Positions 36,401 to 44,481 of a DNA stretch of 64,000 nucleotides are shown one piece after another. The notes beneath the pieces were generated by a model. It ran no database searches. It was given only the letters and a program-made list of their open reading frames with translations, and was not told the origin of the DNA. The stretch's first letter is position 1. Each line of letters starts with the position of its first letter. Where the stretch lies: NCBI RefSeq assembly GCF_024746795.1, contig NZ_CP080524.1, forward strand, positions 558,001 to 622,000. The letters run 5' to 3'. This DNA comes from Mesorhizobium sp. AR10 (GTDB taxonomy: Bacteria > Pseudomonadota > Alphaproteobacteria > Rhizobiales > Rhizobiaceae). A program made the position numbers and the translations under genes.

Positions 36401-37195
36401 ATGAAGACTGTTCTGAAGACACTTGCCGCAGCGCTGCTGCTCGGCGTCGCCGCAATGGGCGTTGCCAAGGCCGAGCCGGTCAAGATCGGCGTCGCCGCCG
36501 AGCCCTACCCGCCCTTCGCCTCACCGGACGCCTCCGGCAAGTGGGTCGGCTGGGAAATCGAGTTTATCGATGCCGTCTGCGCCGAAGAGAAGCTCGACTG
36601 CGTCATCACCCCGGTCGGCTGGGACGGCATCATTCCGGCGCTGACGACCAAGAAGATCGACGTCATCGCCGCCTCGATGTCGATCACCGCCGAGCGCAAG
36701 AAGACGATCGACTTCTCCGACAAATATTATAACACCCCGACCGCCATCATCGGACCGAAGGACCAGAAGTTCGGCCCCGCGCCCGCAGATCTCAAGGGCA
36801 AGGTCATCGGCGTTCAGGTGTCGACCGTGCATGCCGACTACGCCAAGAAGCACTTCACCGAAGCGGCGGAAATCAAGGAATACCAGACCCAGGACGAAGC
36901 CAACCAGGATCTTGCCGCCGGCCGCATCGATGCGGTGCAGGCCGATTCCATCGCGCTCGATGCCTTCCTGAAATCGGATCAGGGCAAGCAATGCTGCGAT
37001 TTGAAGGGCATGGTTGCCCAGGACATCGAGGTCCTTGGACCAGGCGTCGGCGCCGGCATCCGAAAGGAAGACACCGAGCTGAAGGACAAGATCAACGCCG
37101 GCATCAAGGCCATCCGCGCCAACGGCAAGTATGACGAGATCTCGAAGAAATATTTCGATTTCGACATCTATGGCACCGACGCACAGTCGAACTGA
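36401..37195 (+). CDS. Periplasmic amino-acid/opine-binding protein
   Basis: A 264-residue solute-binding protein of family 3. A signal peptide (LKTLAAALLLGVAAMGVAKA) is cleaved before EPVKIGVAAEPYPPF. Then follow GWEIEFIDAVCAEEKLDC and the SMSITAERKKTIDFSDKYYN block that contacts the ligand's amino-acid moiety, and a family Arg in this region. GGGAG lies 7 bases before the ATG at 36401. It binds a cationic or polar amino-acid-like ligand; arginine, octopine or a related compound is the contextual guess. Confidence 0.88.
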   Translation: MKTVLKTLAAALLLGVAAMGVAKAEPVKIGVAAEPYPPFASPDASGKWVGWEIEFIDAVCAEEKLDCVITPVGWDGIIPALTTKKIDVIAASMSITAERKKTIDFSDKYYNTPTAIIGPKDQKFGPAPADLKGKVIGVQVSTVHADYAKKHFTEAAEIKEYQTQDEANQDLAAGRIDAVQADSIALDAFLKSDQGKQCCDLKGMVAQDIEVLGPGVGAGIRKEDTELKDKINAGIKAIRANGKYDEISKKYFDFDIYGTDAQSN

Positions 37196-37214
37196 CGATC
37201 GCTTGAGCCAGTAA

Positions 37215-37243
37215 CCACACGGCGCGTTTTCTGCGCCGTGTGG
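37215..37243 (+). terminator. Perfect hairpin between binding-protein and permease genes
   Basis: CCACACGGCGC at 37215-37225 pairs perfectly with GCGCCGTGTGG at 37233-37243 across a 7-base GTTTTCT loop; CTTCTT follows. It is too weakly followed by T for a full terminator and more likely an attenuator or mRNA-stabilising stem that lets the binding protein be made in excess over the permeases. Confidence 0.75.
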
Positions 37244-38073
37244 CTTCTTCGAAACCTGTCCATGCAAGTTTTCTGCTGGCTGATATCGCCAGCAGTGCTG
37301 GCGCCAGCCACTCGGGGGCGAAGCTGATCGACGCACTTCTTCCGGTCTCGGCGGCCGGCATCATCGAACTTCTCTCGCCCACGCCGCCCGGCTGGGGCGG
37401 AACACTTCTGCTTGGGTTGCTGCATTCGATCGAGATCGCCGTCGGCGCCACTTGCGTCGGCCTTTTGATCGGCACCTGCGGCGCCTACGGCAAGCTCTAT
37501 GGTGGCCCGGTGGTGCGCGATCTGCTGGCCGTCTACACGACCATCGTGCGTGCGGTGCCCGAACTGGTTCTGATCCTGCTGCTTTACTATGCCGGCACCG
37601 ACCTGATCAATCAGGCGCTGAACGCGGCCGGCTATCAGCGCATCGACATCAGCGGGCTTGCGGCCGGCATTGCCGTGTTGGGTTTTGTCCAGGGCGCCTA
37701 TTCGACCGAGGTCATACGCGGCGCGATCCTTGCCATTCCACAGGGCCAGATCGAAGCCGCACGCGCCTATGGCATGTCTCCAGGTCTTCTGCTGCGCCGC
37801 ATAACGCTGCCGGCAATGCTGCCTTTCGCCATACCCGGCCTTGCCAATCTGTGGCTGATCGCCACCAAGGATACCGCGTTGCTGGCAGTCGTCGGCTTCT
37901 TCGAGTTGGCGCTGGCGACGCGGCAGGCCGCCGGCGTCACCAAGGCCTATTTCACCTTCTATGTCGCTGCAGGCGCGCTCTATTTGCTGCTGTCGCTGTT
38001 TTCCAATCTCATCATCGGCCGCGTGGAGGCCTGGTCACGGCGCGGCATGCCTTCGGTCAAGGAGGGGCGCTGA
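37240..38073 (+). CDS. Amino-acid/opine ABC transporter permease (OccQ-like)
   Basis: A 277-residue inner-membrane permease of the HisM/OccQ group with about five helices after an unusually long N-terminal stretch. It has the EAA loop IPQGQIEAARAYGMSPGLLLRRITLPAMLPFAIPG. The GTG at 37240 lies inside the right arm of the hairpin and has no good ribosome-binding site; the true start may be internal, near the segment IIELLSPTPPGWGG where related permeases begin. Its stop overlaps the next ATG by one base. Function certain, start uncertain. Confidence 0.8.
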   Translation: MASSKPVHASFLLADIASSAGASHSGAKLIDALLPVSAAGIIELLSPTPPGWGGTLLLGLLHSIEIAVGATCVGLLIGTCGAYGKLYGGPVVRDLLAVYTTIVRAVPELVLILLLYYAGTDLINQALNAAGYQRIDISGLAAGIAVLGFVQGAYSTEVIRGAILAIPQGQIEAARAYGMSPGLLLRRITLPAMLPFAIPGLANLWLIATKDTALLAVVGFFELALATRQAAGVTKAYFTFYVAAGALYLLLSLFSNLIIGRVEAWSRRGMPSVKEGR

Positions 38074-38882
38074 TGGCGGCGGAGGCGACGATCCTGAACG
38101 CTGCCGCACGCGCTTCGCTCTGGCTGCAGCCGCATCGCGTCGTGCTGATCCTGATCGCGCTGGGGCTGGTCCTGTCGGCCGCCTTCTTCATGCGCTGGGA
38201 CTGGTTGCCGCAATATTACATGATGGGATTGGTTGGCATCTGGCGCGCACTCTGGATTCTGGCCGTCACCTGCACACTGGGTTTCCTGCTCGCCGTGCCG
38301 CTCGGGCTGGCACAGGCCGCTGGCTCCTTCTGGTTCGCCGCGCCCGCCAAAGTCTTCTGCACCGTCATCAGGGGCACGCCGCTGCTGATCCAGCTCTGGC
38401 TGCTGTACTACGGGCTGGGCTCGCTGTTTCCACAATATCCGTGGATCCGCGATTCCTGGATGTGGCCGTATCTGCGGCAGGCCTGGCCCTATGGCGTTCT
38501 GGCGCTGACGCTGTCCTTCGCCGGCTATGAGGGCGAGGTGATGCGTGGTGCGTTTGCCGGCGTACCGAGGGGGCAACTGGAAGCTGCCCGCGCCTTCGGC
38601 ATGAGCCGCTGGAAGACCTTCCGGCGCATCTGGCTGCCGCAGGCCTTCTACCGGGCATTGCCGACACTGACCGGCGAAACCGTGCTGCAACTGAAGTCGA
38701 CACCACTGGTGGCAACCATCAGCGTCATCGACATCTTTGCCGTCTCGTCCAAAGTGCGGCAGGACACCTACCTGACCTACGAACCCTTGTTGCTGCTGGC
38801 GTTGATCTATATGGCGATCACCGGCATTCTCGTCTTCGCTTTCAGCAAGATCGAGGCGCGGATCCCCAACAAGATCGGCTAG
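38073..38882 (+). CDS. Amino-acid/opine ABC transporter permease (OccM-like)
   Basis: A 269-residue permease with about five membrane helices. The EAA loop is VPRGQLEAARAFGMSRWKTFRRIWLPQAFYRALPT; a TVIRGTPLLIQLWLLYYG segment is typical of the polar amino-acid permease group. It pairs with the upstream permease to form the membrane channel. GGAGGGG lies just before the ATG, which overlaps the previous stop (TGATG). Confidence 0.88.
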   Translation: MAAEATILNAAARASLWLQPHRVVLILIALGLVLSAAFFMRWDWLPQYYMMGLVGIWRALWILAVTCTLGFLLAVPLGLAQAAGSFWFAAPAKVFCTVIRGTPLLIQLWLLYYGLGSLFPQYPWIRDSWMWPYLRQAWPYGVLALTLSFAGYEGEVMRGAFAGVPRGQLEAARAFGMSRWKTFRRIWLPQAFYRALPTLTGETVLQLKSTPLVATISVIDIFAVSSKVRQDTYLTYEPLLLLALIYMAITGILVFAFSKIEARIPNKIG

Positions 38883-38888
38883 GGTTTT

Positions 38889-38982
38889 AGTGAGTAGCGA
38901 ATAGCGAGTAGTGAGTAGCGAACGGCTCGCTGCTATGCTTGTTCCCTATCGCCTACTGACTACTCGCTATTCGCTACTCACT
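38889..38982. repeat. 30-base inverted repeat built from a short tandem motif
   Basis: Left arm 38889-38918 (AGTGAGTAGCGAATAGCGAG then TAGTGAGTAG) is the reverse complement of right arm 38953-38982 with one mismatch; the spacer is 34 bases. The arms themselves are near-tandem copies of GAGTAGYGAATAG-like units. It sits between the permease and Ldh2-family genes and would form a long hairpin in RNA, acting as a terminator-like or mobile palindromic element. Confidence 0.8.
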
Positions 38983-38999
38983 CAGGACTCAGAACGGCC

Positions 39000-40004
39000 A
39001 TGATGCAACTCAGTCTCGACCAGGCAAAAGGACTGTGCCGGATGGCGGCGCTCGGCGCCGGCGCCAATGAGGAAGCGGCGCAATCACTCACCGCCTCGAT
39101 CATCGCCGCCGAGGCGGAAGGGCTTGCGACCGTCGGGCTGACGCATTTCATCGACTATCTCGAGGCGCTCGAGGCCGGACGCATCGACGGCAATGCCGAT
39201 CCGGTGATCACCCGGCCAGCGCTGGCCGTCTTTCTTTCCGACGCGCGGGGCGGCCTGGCGCATACCGGCTTCGACCGCACGATCGACGATCTCGCCAAGG
39301 CGGCAAAGCTGTTCGGCGTCGCCATCTTCTCGCAGAAGAACGCCTATACATGCGGTGCGCTCGGCTATTTCACCGGACGGTTGGCGCAGCAGGGCCTGGT
39401 GTCCTTCGCCGCAACCAACGGTCCGGCCGTGCTCGCCGGCTCGGGCTCGATCAAGCCGGTCTACTGCACCAACCCAATGTCCTTTGCCGCTCCCGCGGCC
39501 GACGGATCGCCGCTGGTCATCGACCAGTCGTCGAGCGCCACCGCCTTCGTCAACATTCGCAAGGCGGCCGAGGACGGCAAGAAAATCCCGGAAGGCTGGG
39601 CGCTGGACGTCAGCGGCAATCCAACCACCGATCCTGCCGCCGCCATGAAAGGCGCCATGCTCGCCTTCGGCGGCCAGCGTGGCGCCAACATCGCGCTGAT
39701 GGTCGAAGTGCTGGCGGCCGGCCTGTCGGGCGCCAACTGGTCGCTCGATGCGCCTTGGTTCAGCGGCGGACCGGACAGCCCGGGGACCGGCCTATTCGTG
39801 CTCGCCGTCGAGCCGAAGCTGCTCGATCCGGATTTCGAGCAACGAATGAAGGACCAGCTCGACCGGCTGCGCCGGCGCTACGGCGTGCATGTGCCGGGAC
39901 GCGCCCGGGCAGAAGCGGCCGAGAAGGCGCAAGCGCGGGGCATCACTGCGCCCAAAGCGGTGGTGCAGCGCATTTCCGAATTCGCCGAGCGCTATTCTTC
40001 CTGA
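39000..40004 (+). CDS. Ldh2-family NAD(P)-dependent reductase/dehydrogenase
   Basis: A 334-residue protein of the malate/L-lactate dehydrogenase-2 family, which includes delta1-piperideine-2-carboxylate/pyrroline-2-carboxylate reductase and ureidoglycolate dehydrogenase. Seen: DEAEGLATVG-like N terminus (AAEAEGLATVGLTHF), a nucleotide-site block ARGGLAHTGFDRTID, TCGALGYFTGRLAQQGLVSF, and GSIKPVYCTNPMSFAAP followed by DQSSSATAFVNI. It is the last gene of the plus-strand module after the inverted repeat. A cyclic imino acid from an arginine/lysine-like compound is a reasonable but inferred substrate. ATG at 39000 or 39003. Confidence 0.8.
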   Translation: MMQLSLDQAKGLCRMAALGAGANEEAAQSLTASIIAAEAEGLATVGLTHFIDYLEALEAGRIDGNADPVITRPALAVFLSDARGGLAHTGFDRTIDDLAKAAKLFGVAIFSQKNAYTCGALGYFTGRLAQQGLVSFAATNGPAVLAGSGSIKPVYCTNPMSFAAPAADGSPLVIDQSSSATAFVNIRKAAEDGKKIPEGWALDVSGNPTTDPAAAMKGAMLAFGGQRGANIALMVEVLAAGLSGANWSLDAPWFSGGPDSPGTGLFVLAVEPKLLDPDFEQRMKDQLDRLRRRYGVHVPGRARAEAAEKAQARGITAPKAVVQRISEFAERYSS

Positions 40005-40010
40005 GGCCGC

Positions 40011-40286
40011 CTATTTCCCGCAGTGGTGATCGTTGATCTTGTTCAACGCATTCGCGTCGGGCCCAATGCGATCGTAGGAGCACGGTCCAGCCGCCGTCGT
40101 GAACAACTGCCGATCATAGTAACGCGGGCCGCCGAACAGGACGTCGATGATATCGCCATCGGCGGGAACGTAGCGTTCGGGTTGAGGTGGGGGACGATGA
40201 TGCCGTTCTCCCGCGAACGCCGAGGCGCCAATGCTGCTGCCTACTGCGAAAACGAGGGCGAAGCACGCAACGCATTTTGTTGTCAT
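40011..40286 (-). CDS. Small secreted hypothetical protein
   Basis: A 91-residue protein with a signal peptide (CVACFALVFAVGSSIGASAFA) cleaved before GERHHRPPPQPERYV. The mature part has two Cys, in AGPCSYDRIG and the final HHCGK, which could form a disulfide in the periplasm. No family was recognised. AGGAGG lies 11 bases before the ATG at 40286; an extension to 40346 would bury the signal peptide. It converges with the Ldh2-family gene. Confidence 0.65.
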   Translation of the reverse strand: MTTKCVACFALVFAVGSSIGASAFAGERHHRPPPQPERYVPADGDIIDVLFGGPRYYDRQLFTTAAGPCSYDRIGPDANALNKINDHHCGK

Positions 40287-40757
40287 CGGCAATATCCTCC
40301 TGCCATTCGAAATCACACCATACATCCAAAATCGCCAGCCGAACAAAAGTTCCCTTGCGGCATCGGGCGTGCCCGCCTCCCCTCGTTGATTGATTTGTTC
40401 GGCACAAATCCCGCAGCGCGGCGGCGTGCAATTTTTGTGCCCGCGTTCGAACCTTTCTATCGGGTTGCGGCGACCAATGCATGTCCGGGTCGGGTTTGCC
40501 CGGTCGGTGTCTTCTGTCGGATGCCTCCAGGGCGGGGCGGGCGTAACTGCTTCACGCCATGCTGATACCGTCTCAGGTCAGGCCGTCTCGTTGATCCTGG
40601 TTCGACATGAGCTCCACCCGGAAAACCCCGCTTCGGCGGGGTTTTCTGCGTTTTCGCATGCGTCAATAAAACATGTATGCAAAAGTCAACTTTTGTTTAT
40701 TTGACTCAAGCCGGCCCAATCGGGCGTTTGCGAACAGCAGCAATAGAGGAGACAAAG
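40287..40757. other. Intergenic region with a strong orphan terminator
   Basis: About 470 bases between two divergently read genes. No credible protein gene was seen. A textbook terminator at 40621-40646 points along the plus strand although no plus-strand gene precedes it closely. The last 110 bases should contain the DoxX gene promoter. Confidence 0.45.
40621..40646 (+). terminator. Strong rho-independent terminator with UUCG-type loop
   Basis: GAAAACCCCGC and GCGGGGTTTTC form a perfect 11-base stem closing a TTCG tetraloop, so the U-run is part of the stem. It has no obvious protein gene upstream on the plus strand within 600 bases. Confidence 0.9.
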
Positions 40758-41210
40758 ATGTCCACCAGCACTGACAATCCGGGCAGAAGCCTTTTCGTTC
40801 CCGCCCTTGGCGGCCTTTACGCCGCGCTGAACACCGCGGCGGAAACTCTTCTGCGTGCGGTGGCCGGCATTTTCCTCACCATCCATGGCTCGCAAAAGAT
40901 CACCGATCCTTTCGGCGCCGCCGAGATGGTCGAAGGCCTCGGCTTCTATCCCGGCGCGTTCTGGTCGCTGCTTCTGTCATGCACCGAGTTCTTCGGCGGC
41001 ATTCTCATCACCATCGGCCTGCTGACCCGGCCCGCTGCCTTCGCCGGGATGTTCGTGCTTCTGGTCACGGTGTGGTTCCACTGGGTCACCATGGACCAGG
41101 GTTTCTCAGGCGCCGAAAAGTCGCTTCTGTGGGCAGCAATCCTGTTCTTCTTCGTCATCCGCGGCGGCAACCGTCATTCCGTCGACGCACGCCTCGGCAA
41201 GGCGTTCTGA
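40758..41210 (+). CDS. DoxX family membrane protein
   Basis: A 150-residue protein with four membrane helices and the DoxX pattern: LRAVAGIFLTIHGSQKI, GFYPGAFWSLLLSCTEFFGG, LLTRPAAFAGMFVLLVTV and SLLWAAILFFFVIRGG, with the conserved Arg and Gly residues between helices. DoxX proteins are linked to quinone/thiosulfate redox or membrane stress roles, with no fixed substrate. GAGGAGA lies 7 bases before the ATG at 40758. Confidence 0.85.
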   Translation: MSTSTDNPGRSLFVPALGGLYAALNTAAETLLRAVAGIFLTIHGSQKITDPFGAAEMVEGLGFYPGAFWSLLLSCTEFFGGILITIGLLTRPAAFAGMFVLLVTVWFHWVTMDQGFSGAEKSLLWAAILFFFVIRGGNRHSVDARLGKAF

Positions 41211-41313
41211 GCAGACCAAAACAGCTCGGAGCGACCTCCGGTCGCTCTTTGCCTTTGGCGCGAAACGGATTAAGAAACGGCTTCAGCCAAGCTTTCGAGC
41301 GCCGGAGCCAGCC

Positions 41314-42288
41314 ATGACCGAAATCCTGCAGACCCCCAAGCTCGTCGTCGTGTTCGGAGGCTCAGGCTTTGTCGGCCGCCACGTGGTGCGGGCGCTGGCC
41401 AAGCGTGGCTACCGCATCAGGGTCGCCTGCCGCCGGCCTGATCTCGCCGGTCATCTGCAGCCGCTCGGCAATGTCGGCCAGATACAGCCGGTGCAGGCCA
41501 ATGTTCGGATGCGCTGGTCGGTCGACCGCGCCGTGCAGGGCGCCGACTATGTCGTCAACCTGGTGGCCGTCCTGCATGAGAGCGGCCGCCAGAAGTTCAC
41601 CACTGTCCATGAGTTCGGCGCCCGCGCCGTCGCCGAAGCCGCGCGCTCGGTCGGCGCAGGCCTCACCCATATTTCGGCGATCGGTGCCGATCTGAACTCA
41701 CAATCGCACTACGCGCGCACCAAGGCGCTCGGCGAGAAGGCGGTTCTGGAGACGGTCACGGACGCCGTCATCTTGCGGCCGTCGATCAATTTCGGACCGG
41801 AGGACAGCTTTTTCAACCGTTTCGCCACTATGGCGCGCTATTCGCCTGTGCTGCCGCTGATCGGCGGCGGCGGGACAAAGTTCCAGCCGGTTTATGTCGG
41901 CGATGTCGCGGAAGCGGTGGCGCGCTCTGTCGAAGGCAAGGTCAAGGGCGGCCAGATCTACGAGCTCGGCGGGCCGCAGGTGCTCACCTTCAAGGAATGC
42001 ATGGAAGAGCTGCTTGCCGTGATCGAGCGCAAGCGGCTTCTGGTGCCAGTGCCGTGGTGGGTGGCCAACATCCAGGCGTCGATCCTCGGCCTGCTGCCCA
42101 ATCCGCTGCTGACCAAGGACCAGGTCATGCAGTTGCGCGCGCACAACATCGTGTCGGACACGGCCACCAGGGAAGGCAGGACGCTCACAGGCCTCGGCAT
42201 CCAGACGCAGTCGGTCGGAACAATCCTGCCGAGCTACCTCTGGCGTTTTCGCGCCGCCGGCCAATTCCAGCGCAAGCCTGCGGCATAA
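41314..42288 (+). CDS. Complex I NDUFA9-like NAD(P)-binding protein
   Basis: A 324-residue atypical SDR of the NDUFA9 family. The Rossmann motif VVFGGSGFVGRHVVRALAKRGY lies at the N terminus, followed by VQANVRMRWSVDRAVQGADYVVNLV and a YARTKALGEKAV segment. In alphaproteobacteria this protein associates with NADH dehydrogenase assembly or quinone biology. It ends close to the convergent P450 gene. ATG at 41314. Confidence 0.85.
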   Translation: MTEILQTPKLVVVFGGSGFVGRHVVRALAKRGYRIRVACRRPDLAGHLQPLGNVGQIQPVQANVRMRWSVDRAVQGADYVVNLVAVLHESGRQKFTTVHEFGARAVAEAARSVGAGLTHISAIGADLNSQSHYARTKALGEKAVLETVTDAVILRPSINFGPEDSFFNRFATMARYSPVLPLIGGGGTKFQPVYVGDVAEAVARSVEGKVKGGQIYELGGPQVLTFKECMEELLAVIERKRLLVPVPWWVANIQASILGLLPNPLLTKDQVMQLRAHNIVSDTATREGRTLTGLGIQTQSVGTILPSYLWRFRAAGQFQRKPAA

Positions 42289-42305
42289 ATCCGGCAGAGT
42301 GAGGT

Positions 42306-43673
42306 CTAGCGCGGCGTGACCTGCATCGGCAGGCCGCCCTGCGGCTGCGTTGTCAGTTTCTGCACCGGCCACGGCTTGGTTTCTGGAGTGGAGTCGAAGC
42401 GAAAACGCGACAGCATGATGGCCAGCGCGATGATCGCTTCCTGCATGGCAAAGCTGGCGCCGATGCAGACGCGAGGTCCGGCGCCGAACGGCAGATACTG
42501 GAAGCGGTCGATCTTTTCGCGGTTTCCCGGATGGAAGCGTTCGGGCATGAAGGCGTCGGGCCGGTCCCACAGCTTGCGATGGCGATGGACGACCCACGGC
42601 ATCACCAGCACCGCGGCGTGCTTCGGGATATAGAGCTCTTTCCAGGTCTCCGGTTCGATCGGCTCGCGGTTGATCGACGGCGCCGGCGGATAGAGCCTGA
42701 GCGCCTCGTCGAAAGCGGCGCGGGTGAACGGCATGGCATCGAGCCAGTTCGTCGGATCGGGCTCGCGCGCCAGCACCTGGTCGATCTCCTGCTCGACCCT
42801 TTCGCGCTCCCATGGCGCCTCGGCAAGGCAGTAGAGCGTCCAGCCGAGCGCACGTGCCGTCGTCTCGTGGCCGGCGCCGATAAAGGTGATGATGTTGTCC
42901 TCGACCTCGGCCCGCGTCAGCCCGTCCGGGCCTTCGGCCTTGAGCAAAAGCGTCAGAAAGTCCTGTGGCACGCTGTCGGGATCGCGCTTGAGCCGCTCCT
43001 CGCGCATCTTGACGGTGTCGGTGACGATCTTGCGGAAATAGGCCATAGTCTTGCGGCCGCGGATGCGGGTCAGGCGCGGCAGCCAGTCGGGTGCCCGCAG
43101 CAGGTCGAGTGGATCGACGCGGCCCATGGTCTCGAAGAGGCGGTCGATCTCATTGGCGAAACTGCCCGGCTCGCCGGCGATCTCACCGGAAAACAGCGTC
43201 TCGGCCAGGATGTCATAGGTGAGCAGTGTCATGTCGTGGGCGATGTCCGACATGGCACCGCCCTCGTAGCGGGTGACGAACTCACGCGTGCGCCTCAGCA
43301 TCGGCTCGGCGAAGCCGAAGATATGGCGCGGCGTGAACACCGGCGCCATTGCCTTGCGCGAGCGCTTCCACACCTCGCCCTCGGCGGTCAGCAGGCCGTC
43401 GCGCAGGATCGGCCGCAGGATTTTCTGGCGCACCGTCGCCATCTTGTAGTTCTTGGCGTTGTCGACCAGCACGTGGCGGATGAGGCCGGGGTCGTTGGCG
43501 ACGACCAGAGGTCCGCCCACGCCATTCACCGAAATCCAGGGCTCGTTGTAAGTGTGCTCGCCCCACAGTTCGAGCGGATTGCGATAGACGATGCGGATCA
43601 TCTCCAGCGTCGAAGGCGGCGTGGTGCGCGGCTTCGGCGCAGGGGGGACGAAGGGGGCGGGCTGTGTGTCCAT
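42306..43673 (-). CDS. Cytochrome P450
   Basis: A 455-residue soluble P450 similar in size to the CYP102/CYP4-like class-E group. Motifs: oxygen-binding AGHETT at 267-272, ExxR in DEALRLYPP (E323, R326), PERF near 377-380, and heme loop FGAGPRVCIG with Cys403. It would hydroxylate a hydrophobic substrate using an external electron donor; none is encoded next to it. GGAG about 8 bases before the ATG at 43673 decides the start over an upstream one at 43712. It converges with the NDUFA9-like gene. Confidence 0.92.
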   Translation of the reverse strand: MDTQPAPFVPPAPKPRTTPPSTLEMIRIVYRNPLELWGEHTYNEPWISVNGVGGPLVVANDPGLIRHVLVDNAKNYKMATVRQKILRPILRDGLLTAEGEVWKRSRKAMAPVFTPRHIFGFAEPMLRRTREFVTRYEGGAMSDIAHDMTLLTYDILAETLFSGEIAGEPGSFANEIDRLFETMGRVDPLDLLRAPDWLPRLTRIRGRKTMAYFRKIVTDTVKMREERLKRDPDSVPQDFLTLLLKAEGPDGLTRAEVEDNIITFIGAGHETTARALGWTLYCLAEAPWERERVEQEIDQVLAREPDPTNWLDAMPFTRAAFDEALRLYPPAPSINREPIEPETWKELYIPKHAAVLVMPWVVHRHRKLWDRPDAFMPERFHPGNREKIDRFQYLPFGAGPRVCIGASFAMQEAIIALAIMLSRFRFDSTPETKPWPVQKLTTQPQGGLPMQVTPR

Positions 43674-43869
43674 GACGTGCTCCGCTGACAAGCTCAATGT
43701 AGTGGGCTGCAAAGCAGGCGTCCATGTGACCGAACGGCAAGGCCACCAGGTGGCCAGAACACTGTGTTCAGCAGAACGTGACCGGTTCCCGAAAGGTGCC
43801 TCCTTGCCGCCTTTGGCTGTGCACCGTAGGTAGTCACCAACAGATACCGTCGATCGGCAGGAGCTTGTC

Positions 43870-44442
43870 TTGAAACATCAGTTGAACATTATCATCGGCA
43901 GCACGCGACCTGGGCGCGCCGGACCGGTTTTCGCGGAGTGGCTGGAGCCATTCGCCCGCGAGCACGGGAAATTCGAGCCGGTGCTTACCGACATCGCCGC
44001 GTTCCACCTGCCGGTGCTGGACGAGCCGCATCATCCAAAACTCGGCAAGTACGAGAACGATCATACGAAAGCCTGGTCGAAGGCAATCGACGCCGCCGAC
44101 GCCTTTGTCTTCGTGGCACCGGAATACAACTATTTCGCCGCCCCCGCGATCGTCAACGCAGTCGACTACCTGCTCAGGGAATGGCGATACAAGCCGGCTG
44201 CCATCCTCAGCTATGGCGGCGTCTCCGGCGGCCTGCGCGCGGCGCAAGCGGTCAAGCCGCTGTTGACCTCGGTCGGGGTGATGCCGATCCCCGAGGGCGT
44301 GGCGCTGTCGATGTATCAGAAGCTGCTCGACGAGAATGGCGCCTTCCAGCCCAGCGAACAGGTGCTTGGCGGCGCCAGGACCATGCTGGACGAACTGTTC
44401 CGCTGGAGCGAGGCGCTGAAGCCGATGCGGACCGCGGTCTAA
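43870..44442 (+). CDS. NADPH-dependent FMN reductase family protein
   Basis: A 190-residue flavodoxin-like protein. The FMN phosphate loop IIIGSTRPGRAGPVFAEW lies at the N terminus and APEYNYFAAPAIVNAVDYL plus AILSYGGVSGGLRAAQA line the flavin ring. It likely reduces quinones or other acceptors with NAD(P)H. It begins at TTG 43870, 6 bases after AGGAG; a start without this would lose the first beta strand. Divergent from the P450 gene by about 200 bases. Confidence 0.85.
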   Translation: MKHQLNIIIGSTRPGRAGPVFAEWLEPFAREHGKFEPVLTDIAAFHLPVLDEPHHPKLGKYENDHTKAWSKAIDAADAFVFVAPEYNYFAAPAIVNAVDYLLREWRYKPAAILSYGGVSGGLRAAQAVKPLLTSVGVMPIPEGVALSMYQKLLDENGAFQPSEQVLGGARTMLDELFRWSEALKPMRTAV

Positions 44443-44481
44443 CTCCGCCAGCCCGGCTTGCTCATGCCATAAAGAGATGGA

